Below are positions 49,680 through 59,130 of a stretch of DNA of 64,000 nt, one piece after another. The stretch is from RUG626 sp051866775 (lineage in GTDB: Bacteria; Bacillota; Clostridia; Oscillospirales; Oscillospiraceae): the NCBI GenBank assembly GCA_051866775.1, contig JBJDXR010000022.1, positions 69,871 through 133,870 on the forward strand, written 5' to 3'. The notes beneath the pieces are model-generated. The model did no database searches. It saw only the letters and a list, made by a program, of their open reading frames with translations, and was not told where the DNA came from. Position 1 is the stretch's first letter. The number at the start of each line of letters is the position of its first letter. A program made the translations under genes and the position numbers.

Positions 49680-50732
49680 ATGATAACAGAAAGTATTTTT
49701 GGTAAGCTGGCAGATGGCAGGATTGTTCACCAATATACAATAACCAATTCGCGCGGTGAATATGTAGAGCTTCTGGACTACGGCGCAACGATTCACGGCC
49801 TGTTTGTACTGGACAAAAATCAGCAGCTTGGAGATGTTGTGCTTGGCTCTGCTAATATTGAGCAGCTCTCACAAGGCGGAGTTTTGGAGGGCGCCACGAT
49901 AGGCAGAATCGCAAATCGAATTGAGCACGGGCGCTATATGGCTGATGGACAATGTATTCAGCTTGAATTAAATGATCGCGGCCAGTTTTTACATAGCTGC
50001 AGTGCAAATTATGCAAAGCGTATTTTTGATGTGAGCACTATACCCGAAAAAAATCAGGTGATATTTTTATTGAGTGATGACGGCCGCGGAGGCTTTGGAT
50101 GCGGTGCGGAAGTATCGGTGAGTTTTTCTTTTGATGATAATTCGGCGCTATCCATTAGTTATGAAATGACACCTGATGGTACTACAGTCCTCTGTCCGAC
50201 AAATCATGCATATTTCAACCTCGCTTGCGGCGGAGATTCTAAAAATCATATATTGAAAGTGGAAGGCAGCAAAATAGCAGAAAAGGACGAGTTTGGGATC
50301 CCGCATGGCAGCAGTTTGCGCGTTGAAGGGACTCCGTACGATTTTTGTGAGTGGAGGACTGTTGGGGATGCGATTAAATCAGATACCTCCGGCTTGCTTG
50401 GAAATCGAAAAATTTTGGATGATTATTATTTACTGGATAAAGGAAAAGAGTTTGGCCTTGCTGCGCAGCTTATTTGCCGAGAGACAGGACGTCTTATGCG
50501 CGTATACACAGATATGCCGGCAGTGATACTATACACGCCGAATCTTTTACAACCTAAGATCGGAAAATATTCCTATGAAGGTTACTGTGCTGTTTGTATT
50601 GAAACACAGTTTGTTCCAAACGCAGTGAATTGTGTGGAGTTTGATTCCCCATTATTCCACGCGGGAGAAAAGCTGATATCCAGAACCGTATACAGTTTTG
50701 AACAGCTTTCGAATAAAGAAGCTTTTGACTAA
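49680..50732 (+). CDS. aldose 1-epimerase family protein
   Basis: The 350-residue protein has GRIANRIEHGRY, LCPTNHAYFNL (catalytic His) and CIETQFVPNAVN (catalytic Glu), the galactose mutarotase signatures. It interconverts alpha and beta anomers of hexoses in the cytoplasm. GGAGG precedes the ATG by 8 nt. From here to about 57.5 kb the DNA is visibly AT-richer than the preceding genes, which suggests a different origin. Sugar specificity is not readable. Confidence 0.88.
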   Translation: MITESIFGKLADGRIVHQYTITNSRGEYVELLDYGATIHGLFVLDKNQQLGDVVLGSANIEQLSQGGVLEGATIGRIANRIEHGRYMADGQCIQLELNDRGQFLHSCSANYAKRIFDVSTIPEKNQVIFLLSDDGRGGFGCGAEVSVSFSFDDNSALSISYEMTPDGTTVLCPTNHAYFNLACGGDSKNHILKVEGSKIAEKDEFGIPHGSSLRVEGTPYDFCEWRTVGDAIKSDTSGLLGNRKILDDYYLLDKGKEFGLAAQLICRETGRLMRVYTDMPAVILYTPNLLQPKIGKYSYEGYCAVCIETQFVPNAVNCVEFDSPLFHAGEKLISRTVYSFEQLSNKEAFD

Positions 50733-51273
50733 ACCTGTTTTATTGATATACACAAAAATGCTCGTGTTGGCTGGAATTGTCATTATACCAAGTCAGTGCG
50801 AGCATTTTTCTTAAAATATATGGAAACCATGTTTGCTGCCTTTTAATTATTTCATTAGAAACTAATCTGATAAATCATTTTATAAAAATTTAAACGGCTT
50901 TTGACTTGTAATTATGAAACAATTTAAAAAGTGTTATAGCAACGATACGAATTTGCTATTTGCTATTCTGCGCAAAAGAAACTAAAATTATAGAAAAAAG
51001 CAAGATGATTTGTTGGAAACATACAATAAAAATGTTCTGGATTTTTTATGACTCTAAAAGTGAATTCAACAATAGCCTGTTAGAATCTTTGCAGTTTTCT
51101 AATAAGAGATGAGGTTTACATCAGAAGGAGAACATATTCCGCGTTGATCAAATATGATACATGCTGGTATGCAGAGTTTAATATGTAAATATTTGTGTGC
51201 GGTAAACATCTTAATTAAGACTGCGGTTTTAAAAGGCTATTTTTTGAATTAATAAAAATAGGAGGAGAATAAC
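50733..51273. other. 541-nt intergenic region before the ABC transporter operon
   Basis: Near its start, arms AAAAATGCTCG (about 50753-50763) and CGAGCATTTTT (50799-50809) form a terminator for the epimerase gene. The rest is AT-rich with no coding potential that I can support. A TTGACT at about 50898 lacks a convincing -10. The long leader before a substrate-binding protein gene could hold regulation that I cannot recognise. Confidence 0.5.
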
Positions 51274-52983
51274 ATGAAAAGGATCAACAAACTGCTTTCC
51301 CTTATTCTAGCATTGTGTTTTGTTGTCGCTGCACTTGCAGGCTGCAGCAATGGCACTAAAGACACGAACAATGGTGATGAAGACACAAGTAAAGACAAGA
51401 CAAATGACGCAGGCGAAAACATTGACGCTCCAGGTAATAACGATAGAATGTGCGGTGAACTTGTTGTTCCGGAAGGGTACATAACTGTTCTGAATGTCGG
51501 AATAACAGCAGATCCTGAGAACTTGGGACCTGAAGCCGCGATGGGAACCGCTAACTTCTGCAAGGGCACGATTTATGAGCAGCTTTTCCAGTCCGATCCG
51601 AATGATCCCGCGGCTTACCTGCCGTGCCTTCTCGAATCTTATGAATGGGTAGATGATACACATCTCAAGTGCACACTGTTTGATCATATTTATGATACAA
51701 ATGGCAATCAGATAAAGGCGGAGGATGCTGTTTGGAGCCTCATTCACTGCAATGAGACCGTGTATAAACAGAAGTCGGCTGATATCGATGTGGAAAACAC
51801 AACGGTCGATGATGAATATACATTTACGATTGCTTACACAACAAAGAACTTTGCGTGGCAGGAGAACCTTGCTTCAATAGATATTGTTTCCATTAAGTCC
51901 TATGAAGAAAGCCCGGATGAGATGATGACCACGCCGGTTGGTAGCGGTATTTACAAGCTTGAAGAGTACATCAACGGCTCCGGCTTGTCACTTGTTCCGA
52001 ATGAGGACTACTGGATGACTGAAGAAGATGCTGCTAAAAACGGCGCTTACCTCCATGCACAGAACCTTGACCGCGTAGCTATTAAAGTTATTGCTGACGC
52101 CACTCAGCAGACGATCGAGTTTGACGCGGGTACGATCGATATGCTCAGACAGGTTCCTGCTACATCCCTTGCGACCTGCTTTGAAAATCCCGAGATGCAG
52201 CTTACGCCGGATGCATCGACTCAGGTAAAGTATCTCTACTATAACTGCTCGACTGATTCACAGATGTTTGACGTAAACCTCAGAAAAGCGGTTTCTTATG
52301 CAGTCAACAATGAGGATATCATCGCCGGCGCTTACGATGGATTTGTAAACATGTCCACCCAGATCGTCGCAAGCTGGGCACAGGAATACGTAGAGGGCTG
52401 GGAGCCGTATCCCTATGATCCGGACAAGGCCGCTGAGTGCCTTGCGGAATCAAGCTATAACAACGAGCCGCTTGTAATAATCTATTCTGCGGAGAATCCT
52501 CAGGATGTAATCGTAGCACAGATCATTCAGCAGCAGCTTAAAGAAGTGGGAATAGAAGCGAGCATAAGTGAGGTCGAGAGCGCGTCATTTACACAAACTC
52601 AGACTAAGATAACGACCGGCTGGGACATCTGCATTACCGCTGCAAAGCAGACTAACACTGTCCTCTTTACATATTATAACACCCTCAACGTTCACGGAAA
52701 TAACCGCGGCCACTGGCTGAGATATGATACGACTGGTGAGGGCGAACGCTTCCAGGCGCTTCAGGATGCGGCTCTTCCGGATGCTCAGGAGAACTTTGAT
52801 CTGATAAAAGAGGCACAGGCGATCCTCGAGGAGCAGTGCGTGCTGTATCCTATGAATGAAGTCACACAGTACTGCGGTCTTCGCACTGGTGTTGAAAAGA
52901 CCATTAATGTCCCCATAGCAACATGGTTTGGTGACTTTGCGGTACACGCGGACGCTACGTGGCTGTTAGAGAAAGCCAGCTGA
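51274..52983 (+). CDS. ABC transporter substrate-binding lipoprotein (family 5, oligopeptide type)
   Basis: The 569-residue protein has a lipoprotein signal with lipobox LAGC (Cys24), a Ser/Asp/Asn-rich linker, then an SBP_bac_5 domain (GITADPENLGPEAAMG, YEQLFQSDPND, VNLRKAVSYAVN). It would capture peptides, opines, glycosides or nickel complexes outside the membrane for the following permeases. AGGAGG precedes ATG. A strong hairpin separates it from the permease genes. Confidence 0.92.
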   Translation: MKRINKLLSLILALCFVVAALAGCSNGTKDTNNGDEDTSKDKTNDAGENIDAPGNNDRMCGELVVPEGYITVLNVGITADPENLGPEAAMGTANFCKGTIYEQLFQSDPNDPAAYLPCLLESYEWVDDTHLKCTLFDHIYDTNGNQIKAEDAVWSLIHCNETVYKQKSADIDVENTTVDDEYTFTIAYTTKNFAWQENLASIDIVSIKSYEESPDEMMTTPVGSGIYKLEEYINGSGLSLVPNEDYWMTEEDAAKNGAYLHAQNLDRVAIKVIADATQQTIEFDAGTIDMLRQVPATSLATCFENPEMQLTPDASTQVKYLYYNCSTDSQMFDVNLRKAVSYAVNNEDIIAGAYDGFVNMSTQIVASWAQEYVEGWEPYPYDPDKAAECLAESSYNNEPLVIIYSAENPQDVIVAQIIQQQLKEVGIEASISEVESASFTQTQTKITTGWDICITAAKQTNTVLFTYYNTLNVHGNNRGHWLRYDTTGEGERFQALQDAALPDAQENFDLIKEAQAILEEQCVLYPMNEVTQYCGLRTGVEKTINVPIATWFGDFAVHADATWLLEKAS

Positions 52984-53083
52984 CCATCATAAGCCTTAAA
53001 TACATTCAAAATATTTGCCCATTACACCCATTACAGAAATTCAAGAGTTTAAATCAATTATAAGGATTACTGGGCATTTGCGA

Positions 53084-53125
53084 AGCAGTGAGTCTCTATA
53101 TCCTATAAGATATAGAGACTCGCTG
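53084..53125 (+). terminator. intercistronic hairpin after the substrate-binding protein gene
   Basis: A 13-bp perfect stem (GAGTCTCTATATC / GATATAGAGACTC, 53090-53121) with a 6-nt loop has no U tract after it. It probably protects or attenuates the mRNA so that the binding protein is made in excess over the permeases, as in other binding-protein operons. Confidence 0.55.
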
Positions 53126-53244
53126 ATGTAAGGAGAAAATTTCGGATGAAAAGATTTGTTGACAAACGTCAAATTAAACTTTGCATAACCGCGATCTCGG
53201 CAAGGGATCAGGTCAAAGTTTTAAAGAGAGGAGGCTGATTTTAT

Positions 53245-54213
53245 ATGTTAAAATACTGTATCAGAAGAATTCTGCTGATGATACCTGTACTGATCGGAGT
53301 TACGGTAATAATATTTACATTATTATATTTTGCAAAAGGAGACCCTGTCGAGTTGATCCTTGGCGCGGAAGCAACTCCAGAACAAATTCAGGAAACACGT
53401 GAAGAATTAGGACTTAATGATCCGTACCTAACCAGACTTTTTCGTTATTTTAAACAGGTGATCATTGATCACAATTTAGGAGACTCATACAGGACGGGAC
53501 GATCTGTTTCCGCGGATATAGTTTCTAAGTTTTGGGTGACCATGTCGATCGCTGTATACTCCATAATATTTGCAATGATATTTGGTATATTAATGGGTGT
53601 GTTGGCCGCGGTGCATCAGGACACTGTTTTAGATACGCTGTCAGTTTCTTTAGCGCTCATCGGCTCGGCAATGCCGGGATTTTTGATAGCCTTACTGCTT
53701 TCACTGCTGTTTGCCCTAAAGCTTGGCTGGCTTCCTGCGAGTGGCTGGGGAAGCTTTAAATATATGATACTTCCGGTCATTTCATATGGAATTTCGCACG
53801 CTGCGACTATTGCCAGGCAGACACGTTCAAGTATGCTGGAAGTAATTCGGCAGGATTACATAGTTACGGCAAAGGCAAAGGGCGTTTCCCAGTTTAAAGT
53901 TATCTATGTCCATGCTTTAAGAAATGCGCTTATTCCGATTATTACGCAGATCGGTATGATGTTTGCCACCTCCATTGGCGGAGCGGTTGTTTCAGAAACT
54001 ATATTTTCAATACCTGGGCTGGGGGTATATATGTTGACTGCAATAAAGTCACGTGACTATCCGGTCGTTCAGGGCGGAATGCTTTTCATTGCTTTCGGAT
54101 TTGGAATTATAATGCTGCTGGTTGACCTTGTTTATGCTTTTGTTGATCCGAGAATCAGAGCCAAATACAGCAGCGGCAAAAAGAAGGCAGTCAAGAGACA
54201 GGCTGAGGAGTGA
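53245..54213 (+). CDS. ABC transporter permease (DppB/OppB type)
   Basis: The 322-residue protein has six predicted membrane segments, the family N terminus MLKYCIRRILLMIPVLIGVT, and the EAA loop with RQDYIVTAKAKGVS followed by HALRNALIPIIT. It forms the membrane channel with the next permease. AGAGGAGG lies upstream. It is 4 nt from the second permease gene. Confidence 0.93.
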   Translation: MLKYCIRRILLMIPVLIGVTVIIFTLLYFAKGDPVELILGAEATPEQIQETREELGLNDPYLTRLFRYFKQVIIDHNLGDSYRTGRSVSADIVSKFWVTMSIAVYSIIFAMIFGILMGVLAAVHQDTVLDTLSVSLALIGSAMPGFLIALLLSLLFALKLGWLPASGWGSFKYMILPVISYGISHAATIARQTRSSMLEVIRQDYIVTAKAKGVSQFKVIYVHALRNALIPIITQIGMMFATSIGGAVVSETIFSIPGLGVYMLTAIKSRDYPVVQGGMLFIAFGFGIIMLLVDLVYAFVDPRIRAKYSSGKKKAVKRQAEE

Positions 54214-54217
54214 GAAT

Positions 54218-55129
54218 ATGGACACAAATTTTAATAGTAATTTAGCATTTGGCGTAGATGCTTCTGATGATACTCAAGAGAGAAAAAAAGAGAGCCAGTT
54301 TAAACAGGTATTAAAACGCCTTAGCAAAAAAAGAAGTGCCGTTATTGGCGCTGTAGTGTTGTTAATTGTCATTATTATAGCTATTCTTACACCGTACATC
54401 GCACCGTATGATTACACAGCGCAGGATCTGTATAACAAGAATGCAAGCTCATCTGCTGAACACTGGCTCGGTACTGACTATCTGGGAAGAGATACGCTTA
54501 CACGACTGATGTACGGCGCCCGCACGTCGCTGGTCATCGGTTTTGGTTCATCTATTTTCGCGATGGTCGTGGGAACGATCTTAGGTGCGATCTGCGGTTA
54601 TTTCGGCGGTCAGATTGATAACGCAATAATGCGATTTCTGGATATTTTCCAGGCGATTCCCAATATGCTTCTTGCAATTACAATTTCTGCTGTTCTCGGC
54701 TCCGGATATTTGAACACAATAATAGCAATATCCGTTGGAGCCATTCCGGGCTTTGCCAGAATGGCACGTGCATCCTGTATGTCTGAATCCGGTAAGGAGT
54801 ATATTGAAGCCGCCCGTTCTGTGAATGCAAGTGAGCCGCGCATAATTTTCGGACACGTTCTTCCTAATTCCCTGTCTCCGATCATAGTGATGTTCACCAT
54901 GAGAATTTCCGGCTCTATTATGGCTGCTTCAGGACTAAGCTTTATCGGACTTGGTATCCAGCCTCCAGACGCAGAATGGGGAGCCATGGTTTCTGCAGGA
55001 CGGCAGTATTTGCGTACTTTTCCGGAACAGGCACTTTATCCGGCGTTTTGCATTATGATTGTAGTGTTTGCGATAAACTTACTTGGTGATGGCTTACGAG
55101 ATGCGCTTGATCCAAAACTTAAGAACTAA
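54218..55129 (+). CDS. ABC transporter permease (DppC/OppC type)
   Basis: The 303-residue protein has an N-terminal cytoplasmic segment, a first membrane helix (SAVIGAVVLLIVIIIAILTP), the family motif HWLGTDYLGRD, and the EAA loop EYIEAARSVNASEPRIIFGHV (shown partly). ATG at 54218 follows GAGGAG. It is the second half of the channel. Confidence 0.93.
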   Translation: MDTNFNSNLAFGVDASDDTQERKKESQFKQVLKRLSKKRSAVIGAVVLLIVIIIAILTPYIAPYDYTAQDLYNKNASSSAEHWLGTDYLGRDTLTRLMYGARTSLVIGFGSSIFAMVVGTILGAICGYFGGQIDNAIMRFLDIFQAIPNMLLAITISAVLGSGYLNTIIAISVGAIPGFARMARASCMSESGKEYIEAARSVNASEPRIIFGHVLPNSLSPIIVMFTMRISGSIMAASGLSFIGLGIQPPDAEWGAMVSAGRQYLRTFPEQALYPAFCIMIVVFAINLLGDGLRDALDPKLKN

Positions 55130-55142
55130 GTGAGGTTATTTC

Positions 55143-56150
55143 ATGAGTGCAACAAATGGTCATAATAACGACTTATTGACAATTAATAATTTAAGCGTTG
55201 AATATCACGCAGGCGGGGAAATTGTTCAAGCGGTAAATAATGTAAGCTTTTCAATTAAAGCGGGAGAGACGCTTGGATTGGTTGGAGAAACTGGCGCCGG
55301 AAAGACAACAATAGGCAAATCTATTATGAGTATCCTTCCGGATCCCCCTGCAAAAGTAAAGAGCGGTGAAATCATTTTTAAGGGCAATGATATTCTGAAG
55401 ATGTCCGAGAAAGATGTGCGGAAAATCCGAGGAAAAAGTATTGCGATGATATTCCAGGATCCAATGACCGCGCTAAACCCAATGTTTACTGTTGGAAAAC
55501 AGATTTCTGAGGTTATAAAGATCCATGAATTGCTCAATACCCATGAAGCAAAAGAAAAGGCTATTGAGATGCTTGAGCTGGTGGGTATACCGGGCGATAG
55601 GTATGATGAGTATCCACATCAGTTTTCGGGCGGTATGAAGCAGCGCGTGGTTATTGCAATGGCACTGGCATGTAATCCGGAACTTCTTATTGCTGATGAG
55701 CCCACTACGGCACTGGATGTTACAATTCAGGCTCAAGTGCTTGAATTGATGGCAGGACTTAAAAGTAAATTTAACACATCCATGATTCTTATTACGCATG
55801 ATCTTGGAATTGTTGCCCACATGTGTGATAGAGTTGCTATTGTTTACGCGGGTGAGGTAATTGAAATCGGCACATGTGAAGATATTTTTGATCGCACAGC
55901 CCACCCATATACAAAGGGACTTTTCGGGGCGCTGCCGAGTATCGCAATGGAGAATGAGCGCTTGAAGCCGATTAAGGGTAATGTGCCGGATCCGGCAAAC
56001 CTCCCTAAAGGCTGCAAATTCCATCCAAGGTGCCCAAATGCAACGCCGGAGTGTTCAAAAGCTGAGAACAATTTTTATGAACTCACGCCGGGACATTTTA
56101 CAAATTGTATATACGCCAAGAAGGAGATAGCACATGGACAACGTGATTGA
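55143..56150 (+). CDS. ABC transporter ATP-binding protein (OppD/DppD type)
   Basis: The 335-residue ATPase has Walker A GETGAGKTT, Q-loop, signature FSGGMKQR, Walker B LLIADEPT, His switch ITHD, and the C-terminal oligopeptide-transporter extension with the cysteine-rich CKFHPRCPNATPEC that binds an Fe-S cluster in some members. Its end overlaps the next gene by 17 nt. Confidence 0.94.
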   Translation: MSATNGHNNDLLTINNLSVEYHAGGEIVQAVNNVSFSIKAGETLGLVGETGAGKTTIGKSIMSILPDPPAKVKSGEIIFKGNDILKMSEKDVRKIRGKSIAMIFQDPMTALNPMFTVGKQISEVIKIHELLNTHEAKEKAIEMLELVGIPGDRYDEYPHQFSGGMKQRVVIAMALACNPELLIADEPTTALDVTIQAQVLELMAGLKSKFNTSMILITHDLGIVAHMCDRVAIVYAGEVIEIGTCEDIFDRTAHPYTKGLFGALPSIAMENERLKPIKGNVPDPANLPKGCKFHPRCPNATPECSKAENNFYELTPGHFTNCIYAKKEIAHGQRD

Positions 56151-57084
56151 GATTCAGCACCTAAAAAAGTATTTTAAGACTCCACGTGGAATGCTGCACG
56201 CTGTTGATGATGTTTCGCTTTCCATAGAACGCGGTAAAACTGTGGGAGTGGTTGGAGAGTCGGGCTGCGGAAAGTCAACACTTGGCCGTACTATGATTCG
56301 GCTCCTTGACAGCACGGGTGGCAATATAATTTTTAATGGCGAAGACATAACCGACATTAGTGGCGCAAAGCTGAAGAATACGCGCGAAAAAATGCAGATT
56401 ATTTTTCAGGATCCGTATTCTTCGCTGAATCCAAGAAAGACTGCAAGAGAAACCATTGAAGAAGTTCTTAAAATCTCAAAAAAATACTCAAAGAAAGAGA
56501 TTGAGGAGCGGTCAAATGACATCATGCAGCTGGTAGGAATTGACCGCCGCATAAAAAACTCATATCCTCATGAACTTGATGGTGGTCGGAGACAAAGGAT
56601 AGGTATTGCAAGAGCGCTGGCGCTTAATCCTGAACTTGTTATTTGTGATGAACCGGTTTCTGCTCTTGATGTATCCATTCAGGCACAGGTGCTGAATCTG
56701 CTTCAGGATCTTCAGGATCAGCTTAAGCTTACGTATGTTTTCATTACTCATGACCTATCGGTTGTGCGGTATCTCTCAAACGATATTTGCGTCATGTATC
56801 TCGGACAGGTTGTTGAGTTTTGTAACACAAAAGAACTGTTTAATATGCAGCTTCACCCGTATACAAAAGCTTTGCTGTCTGCCATACCGGTTCCGGATAT
56901 ACACGTGCAGATGAAGCGTGAGATTTTACATGGGGAAGTGGTATCACCCATTGATCCGAAGCCTGGATGCAGGTTCGCGGCAAGATGTAAGTATGCCACT
57001 GACGCCTGCAAGGAACCACAGACGCTTAAGGAAGTAACACCTGGTCATTTCGTTTCTTGCTGCAGAGTGGATGAGATCAACTGA
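56134..57084 (+). CDS. ABC transporter ATP-binding protein (OppF/DppF type)
   Basis: The 316-residue ATPase has Walker A GESGCGKST, Walker B LVICDEPVSALD, and the C-terminal extension CRFAARCKYATDAC. Its signature motif reads ELDGGRRQR, with Asp where the usual LSGGQ has Ser; such variants occur in this subfamily. It completes a five-gene importer. Confidence 0.93.
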   Translation: MDNVIEIQHLKKYFKTPRGMLHAVDDVSLSIERGKTVGVVGESGCGKSTLGRTMIRLLDSTGGNIIFNGEDITDISGAKLKNTREKMQIIFQDPYSSLNPRKTARETIEEVLKISKKYSKKEIEERSNDIMQLVGIDRRIKNSYPHELDGGRRQRIGIARALALNPELVICDEPVSALDVSIQAQVLNLLQDLQDQLKLTYVFITHDLSVVRYLSNDICVMYLGQVVEFCNTKELFNMQLHPYTKALLSAIPVPDIHVQMKREILHGEVVSPIDPKPGCRFAARCKYATDACKEPQTLKEVTPGHFVSCCRVDEIN

Positions 57085-57111
57085 AGACATAATACATAAG
57101 GATTTGATAAA

Positions 57112-58143
57112 ATGAGTGCACGTATGTATCCAATAAACGGTAAATCAAAAGCGAAAAGAATTCTTTGGGGTGCTCCACAAAATTACATAAGCTGGGCCTA
57201 TATGAAAGAGCTGCGTGAGAATCACCCATGCAGAATATTTGAATGCAACCCCTATGTTGAGGTATATCAGTTCCGTGACAATCTCTATGGTTTGTTTAAC
57301 CAGAACTGTGATGGAGCTGGAGATGTTTGGATGTGGCTTACTATTGGTCCGGAAAAATGCTTTCTAATTGATACCGCGTTTGGCCTTGGAGACAGTAAGT
57401 CTATAGTAGATGAATTGAGCGGCGGCAAAGAGATCATCGTTGTGAACACCCACGACCATTTTGACCATGCGTTTGGAAATTGTCGTTATGAAAAAGTGTA
57501 TTGCCACGAGAGCCTTGTCCCGCTGCTTCAGGCACAAAACGAGCATATGTGGGACTACCTTTTCGATAAGGACGGGAATAACATATGGCTCCAGTTTGAT
57601 AGGGAGGACCTGCCGAAATTTAAGCCCTACGAGATAGTCGGCGTCCCTGACGGCTTCACATGGGATCTGGGAGACGGCTATGAGATCGAGCTTATAAACT
57701 CCAACGGACATGGCGGAGCCGGCGCGTCAATGTATCTTGATAAAGCGAACAGAATTCTTTTCCCCGGTGATAATATCTGTTCGGATGTCTCAGGGTGCGG
57801 CTCCGTCAGCTACCCGATAGAGGAGTGCTCGCTCTATAAGTACCAGGAGTGCGTGAGGAATCTTGTAGACAGGCTGGACGAGTTTGACTACATTTTCCCG
57901 ATGCATTTTATGTGTAACCTGGAGTCAAGCCTCATGACTGATATCCTTGATGCTCTTGACGAGGTGCTGGCTGATCCTGAACATAATTATGACTATGAAG
58001 AAAGCAGTATAAGCGCAAACGGCGGAGCGCCGAGAATACGTAAGTTTAAATATATCAAGGGCTTCAGCACTATGGCATATCAGGTATATGATAAAGAGCC
58101 TCCAATAATTCCGGCAGCGCTCAGGCACCTGCCAAAAGGTTAA
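57112..58143 (+). CDS. metallo-beta-lactamase-fold hydrolase
   Basis: The 343-residue protein has all metal ligands of the fold: NTHDHFDH (His114, His116, Asp118, His119), GHGGAG, FPGDN and a late PMHFM. Members cleave lactones, thioesters, amides or phosphodiesters. It starts 27 nt after the OppF-type gene, in the same operon, so it probably acts on the imported compound. Base composition changes inside the gene: the first 450 nt and last 150 nt are AT-rich, while about 57580-57930 looks like the GC-richer genes of the window. Confidence 0.85.
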   Translation: MSARMYPINGKSKAKRILWGAPQNYISWAYMKELRENHPCRIFECNPYVEVYQFRDNLYGLFNQNCDGAGDVWMWLTIGPEKCFLIDTAFGLGDSKSIVDELSGGKEIIVVNTHDHFDHAFGNCRYEKVYCHESLVPLLQAQNEHMWDYLFDKDGNNIWLQFDREDLPKFKPYEIVGVPDGFTWDLGDGYEIELINSNGHGGAGASMYLDKANRILFPGDNICSDVSGCGSVSYPIEECSLYKYQECVRNLVDRLDEFDYIFPMHFMCNLESSLMTDILDALDEVLADPEHNYDYEESSISANGGAPRIRKFKYIKGFSTMAYQVYDKEPPIIPAALRHLPKG

Positions 58144-58166
58144 ATCATAGCAAATAATAAGGTTAA

Positions 58167-58203
58167 AATTGAGGAAGTGCTGATTGTCAGCACTTCCTCA
58201 ATT
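58167..58203. terminator. bidirectional terminator, overlaps the LysR stop codon
   Basis: Arms of 17 nt (AATTGAGGAAGTGCTGA and complement) with a TTG loop lie between the hydrolase gene and the converging LysR gene, whose TGA is inside the stem. Confidence 0.88.
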
Positions 58204-59091
58204 ATTATTCTCAACATATTTTTTTAATACGTCTATACATTCCATAGCAATAGGAGATCCGTTTGCGGTTTCTGACCAATAAATGCACATTGATGGCGAC
58301 CGGTGTTTTACGTTACAAGGAATCAGCCGTGTGTCTTTAATAGAATCGTAATCGCTTGAAATATTATTTGGTACAAAGCCGGCCAAGGTGCCTTGCGAAA
58401 GGATCAGAAGCTTAAAATCTACGTTATTTACAATCATACAGCATTTCGGCATAAACCCATGATCTAAACAGTAGTGTACACCTACTTCGTATTGGGCGCC
58501 TTCCTTAAGTACACAGAAATCAATATTGCGCAAATCAGAAAGCTCAATTGATGATCTATCGTATAGTGATGACGACTTTGGCAAAAGTATCTGAAGAGAG
58601 CTCTTCTGAGTGTCTATGACATGATGATATGGGAAACGTGACGCGTAAACTTTCTCGCTGCTCAATAAAATATCACAATTTATGTCATCACTGAGTGCAT
58701 CTGACAAAAACGTTGACTGTGAGTGAATGTGAAACTTTATCTCTTTCTTACCGTTGAAGGAACTAATGAGATAGAGTATCGCGCTGTATGGGATGGACAC
58801 ATTATCTATTACAATAGATATTTTACTGTCATTAGTAGATTTTTCTTCTGTATCTAAGCAAGACTGCCAGATACTAAGCATTTTTAAGGTTAAGTTATAA
58901 AAATACTCTCCATATTCTGTTAAAACCAGCCTGCTGTTTATCCGGTTAAAAAGTGGAGAACCGAGTTCGTGTTCAAGATTGGAAATGTTAAAGCTTAAAG
59001 TGGGCTGAGAAACATATAGAGCGGAAGACGCTTTGACCATGCTGCCGGATTCTACAACAGTTTTAAAATATGTTAGTTGCATGAAGTTCAT
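58198..59091 (-). CDS. LysR-family transcriptional regulator (A)
   Basis: The 297-residue protein has the LysR winged HTH (MNFMQLTYFKTVVESGSMVK, ALYVSQPTLSFNISNLE) and a periplasmic-binding-like effector domain. It lies 39 nt after LysR B in the same direction, so both may be one operon, convergent with the ABC-hydrolase operon. The effector is unknown. Confidence 0.92.
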   Translation of the reverse strand: MNFMQLTYFKTVVESGSMVKASSALYVSQPTLSFNISNLEHELGSPLFNRINSRLVLTEYGEYFYNLTLKMLSIWQSCLDTEEKSTNDSKISIVIDNVSIPYSAILYLISSFNGKKEIKFHIHSQSTFLSDALSDDINCDILLSSEKVYASRFPYHHVIDTQKSSLQILLPKSSSLYDRSSIELSDLRNIDFCVLKEGAQYEVGVHYCLDHGFMPKCCMIVNNVDFKLLILSQGTLAGFVPNNISSDYDSIKDTRLIPCNVKHRSPSMCIYWSETANGSPIAMECIDVLKKYVENNN

Positions 59092-59130
59092 AACAGTCCC
59101 TCGTTAGTATCTATGATCCTTGAGCATAAA

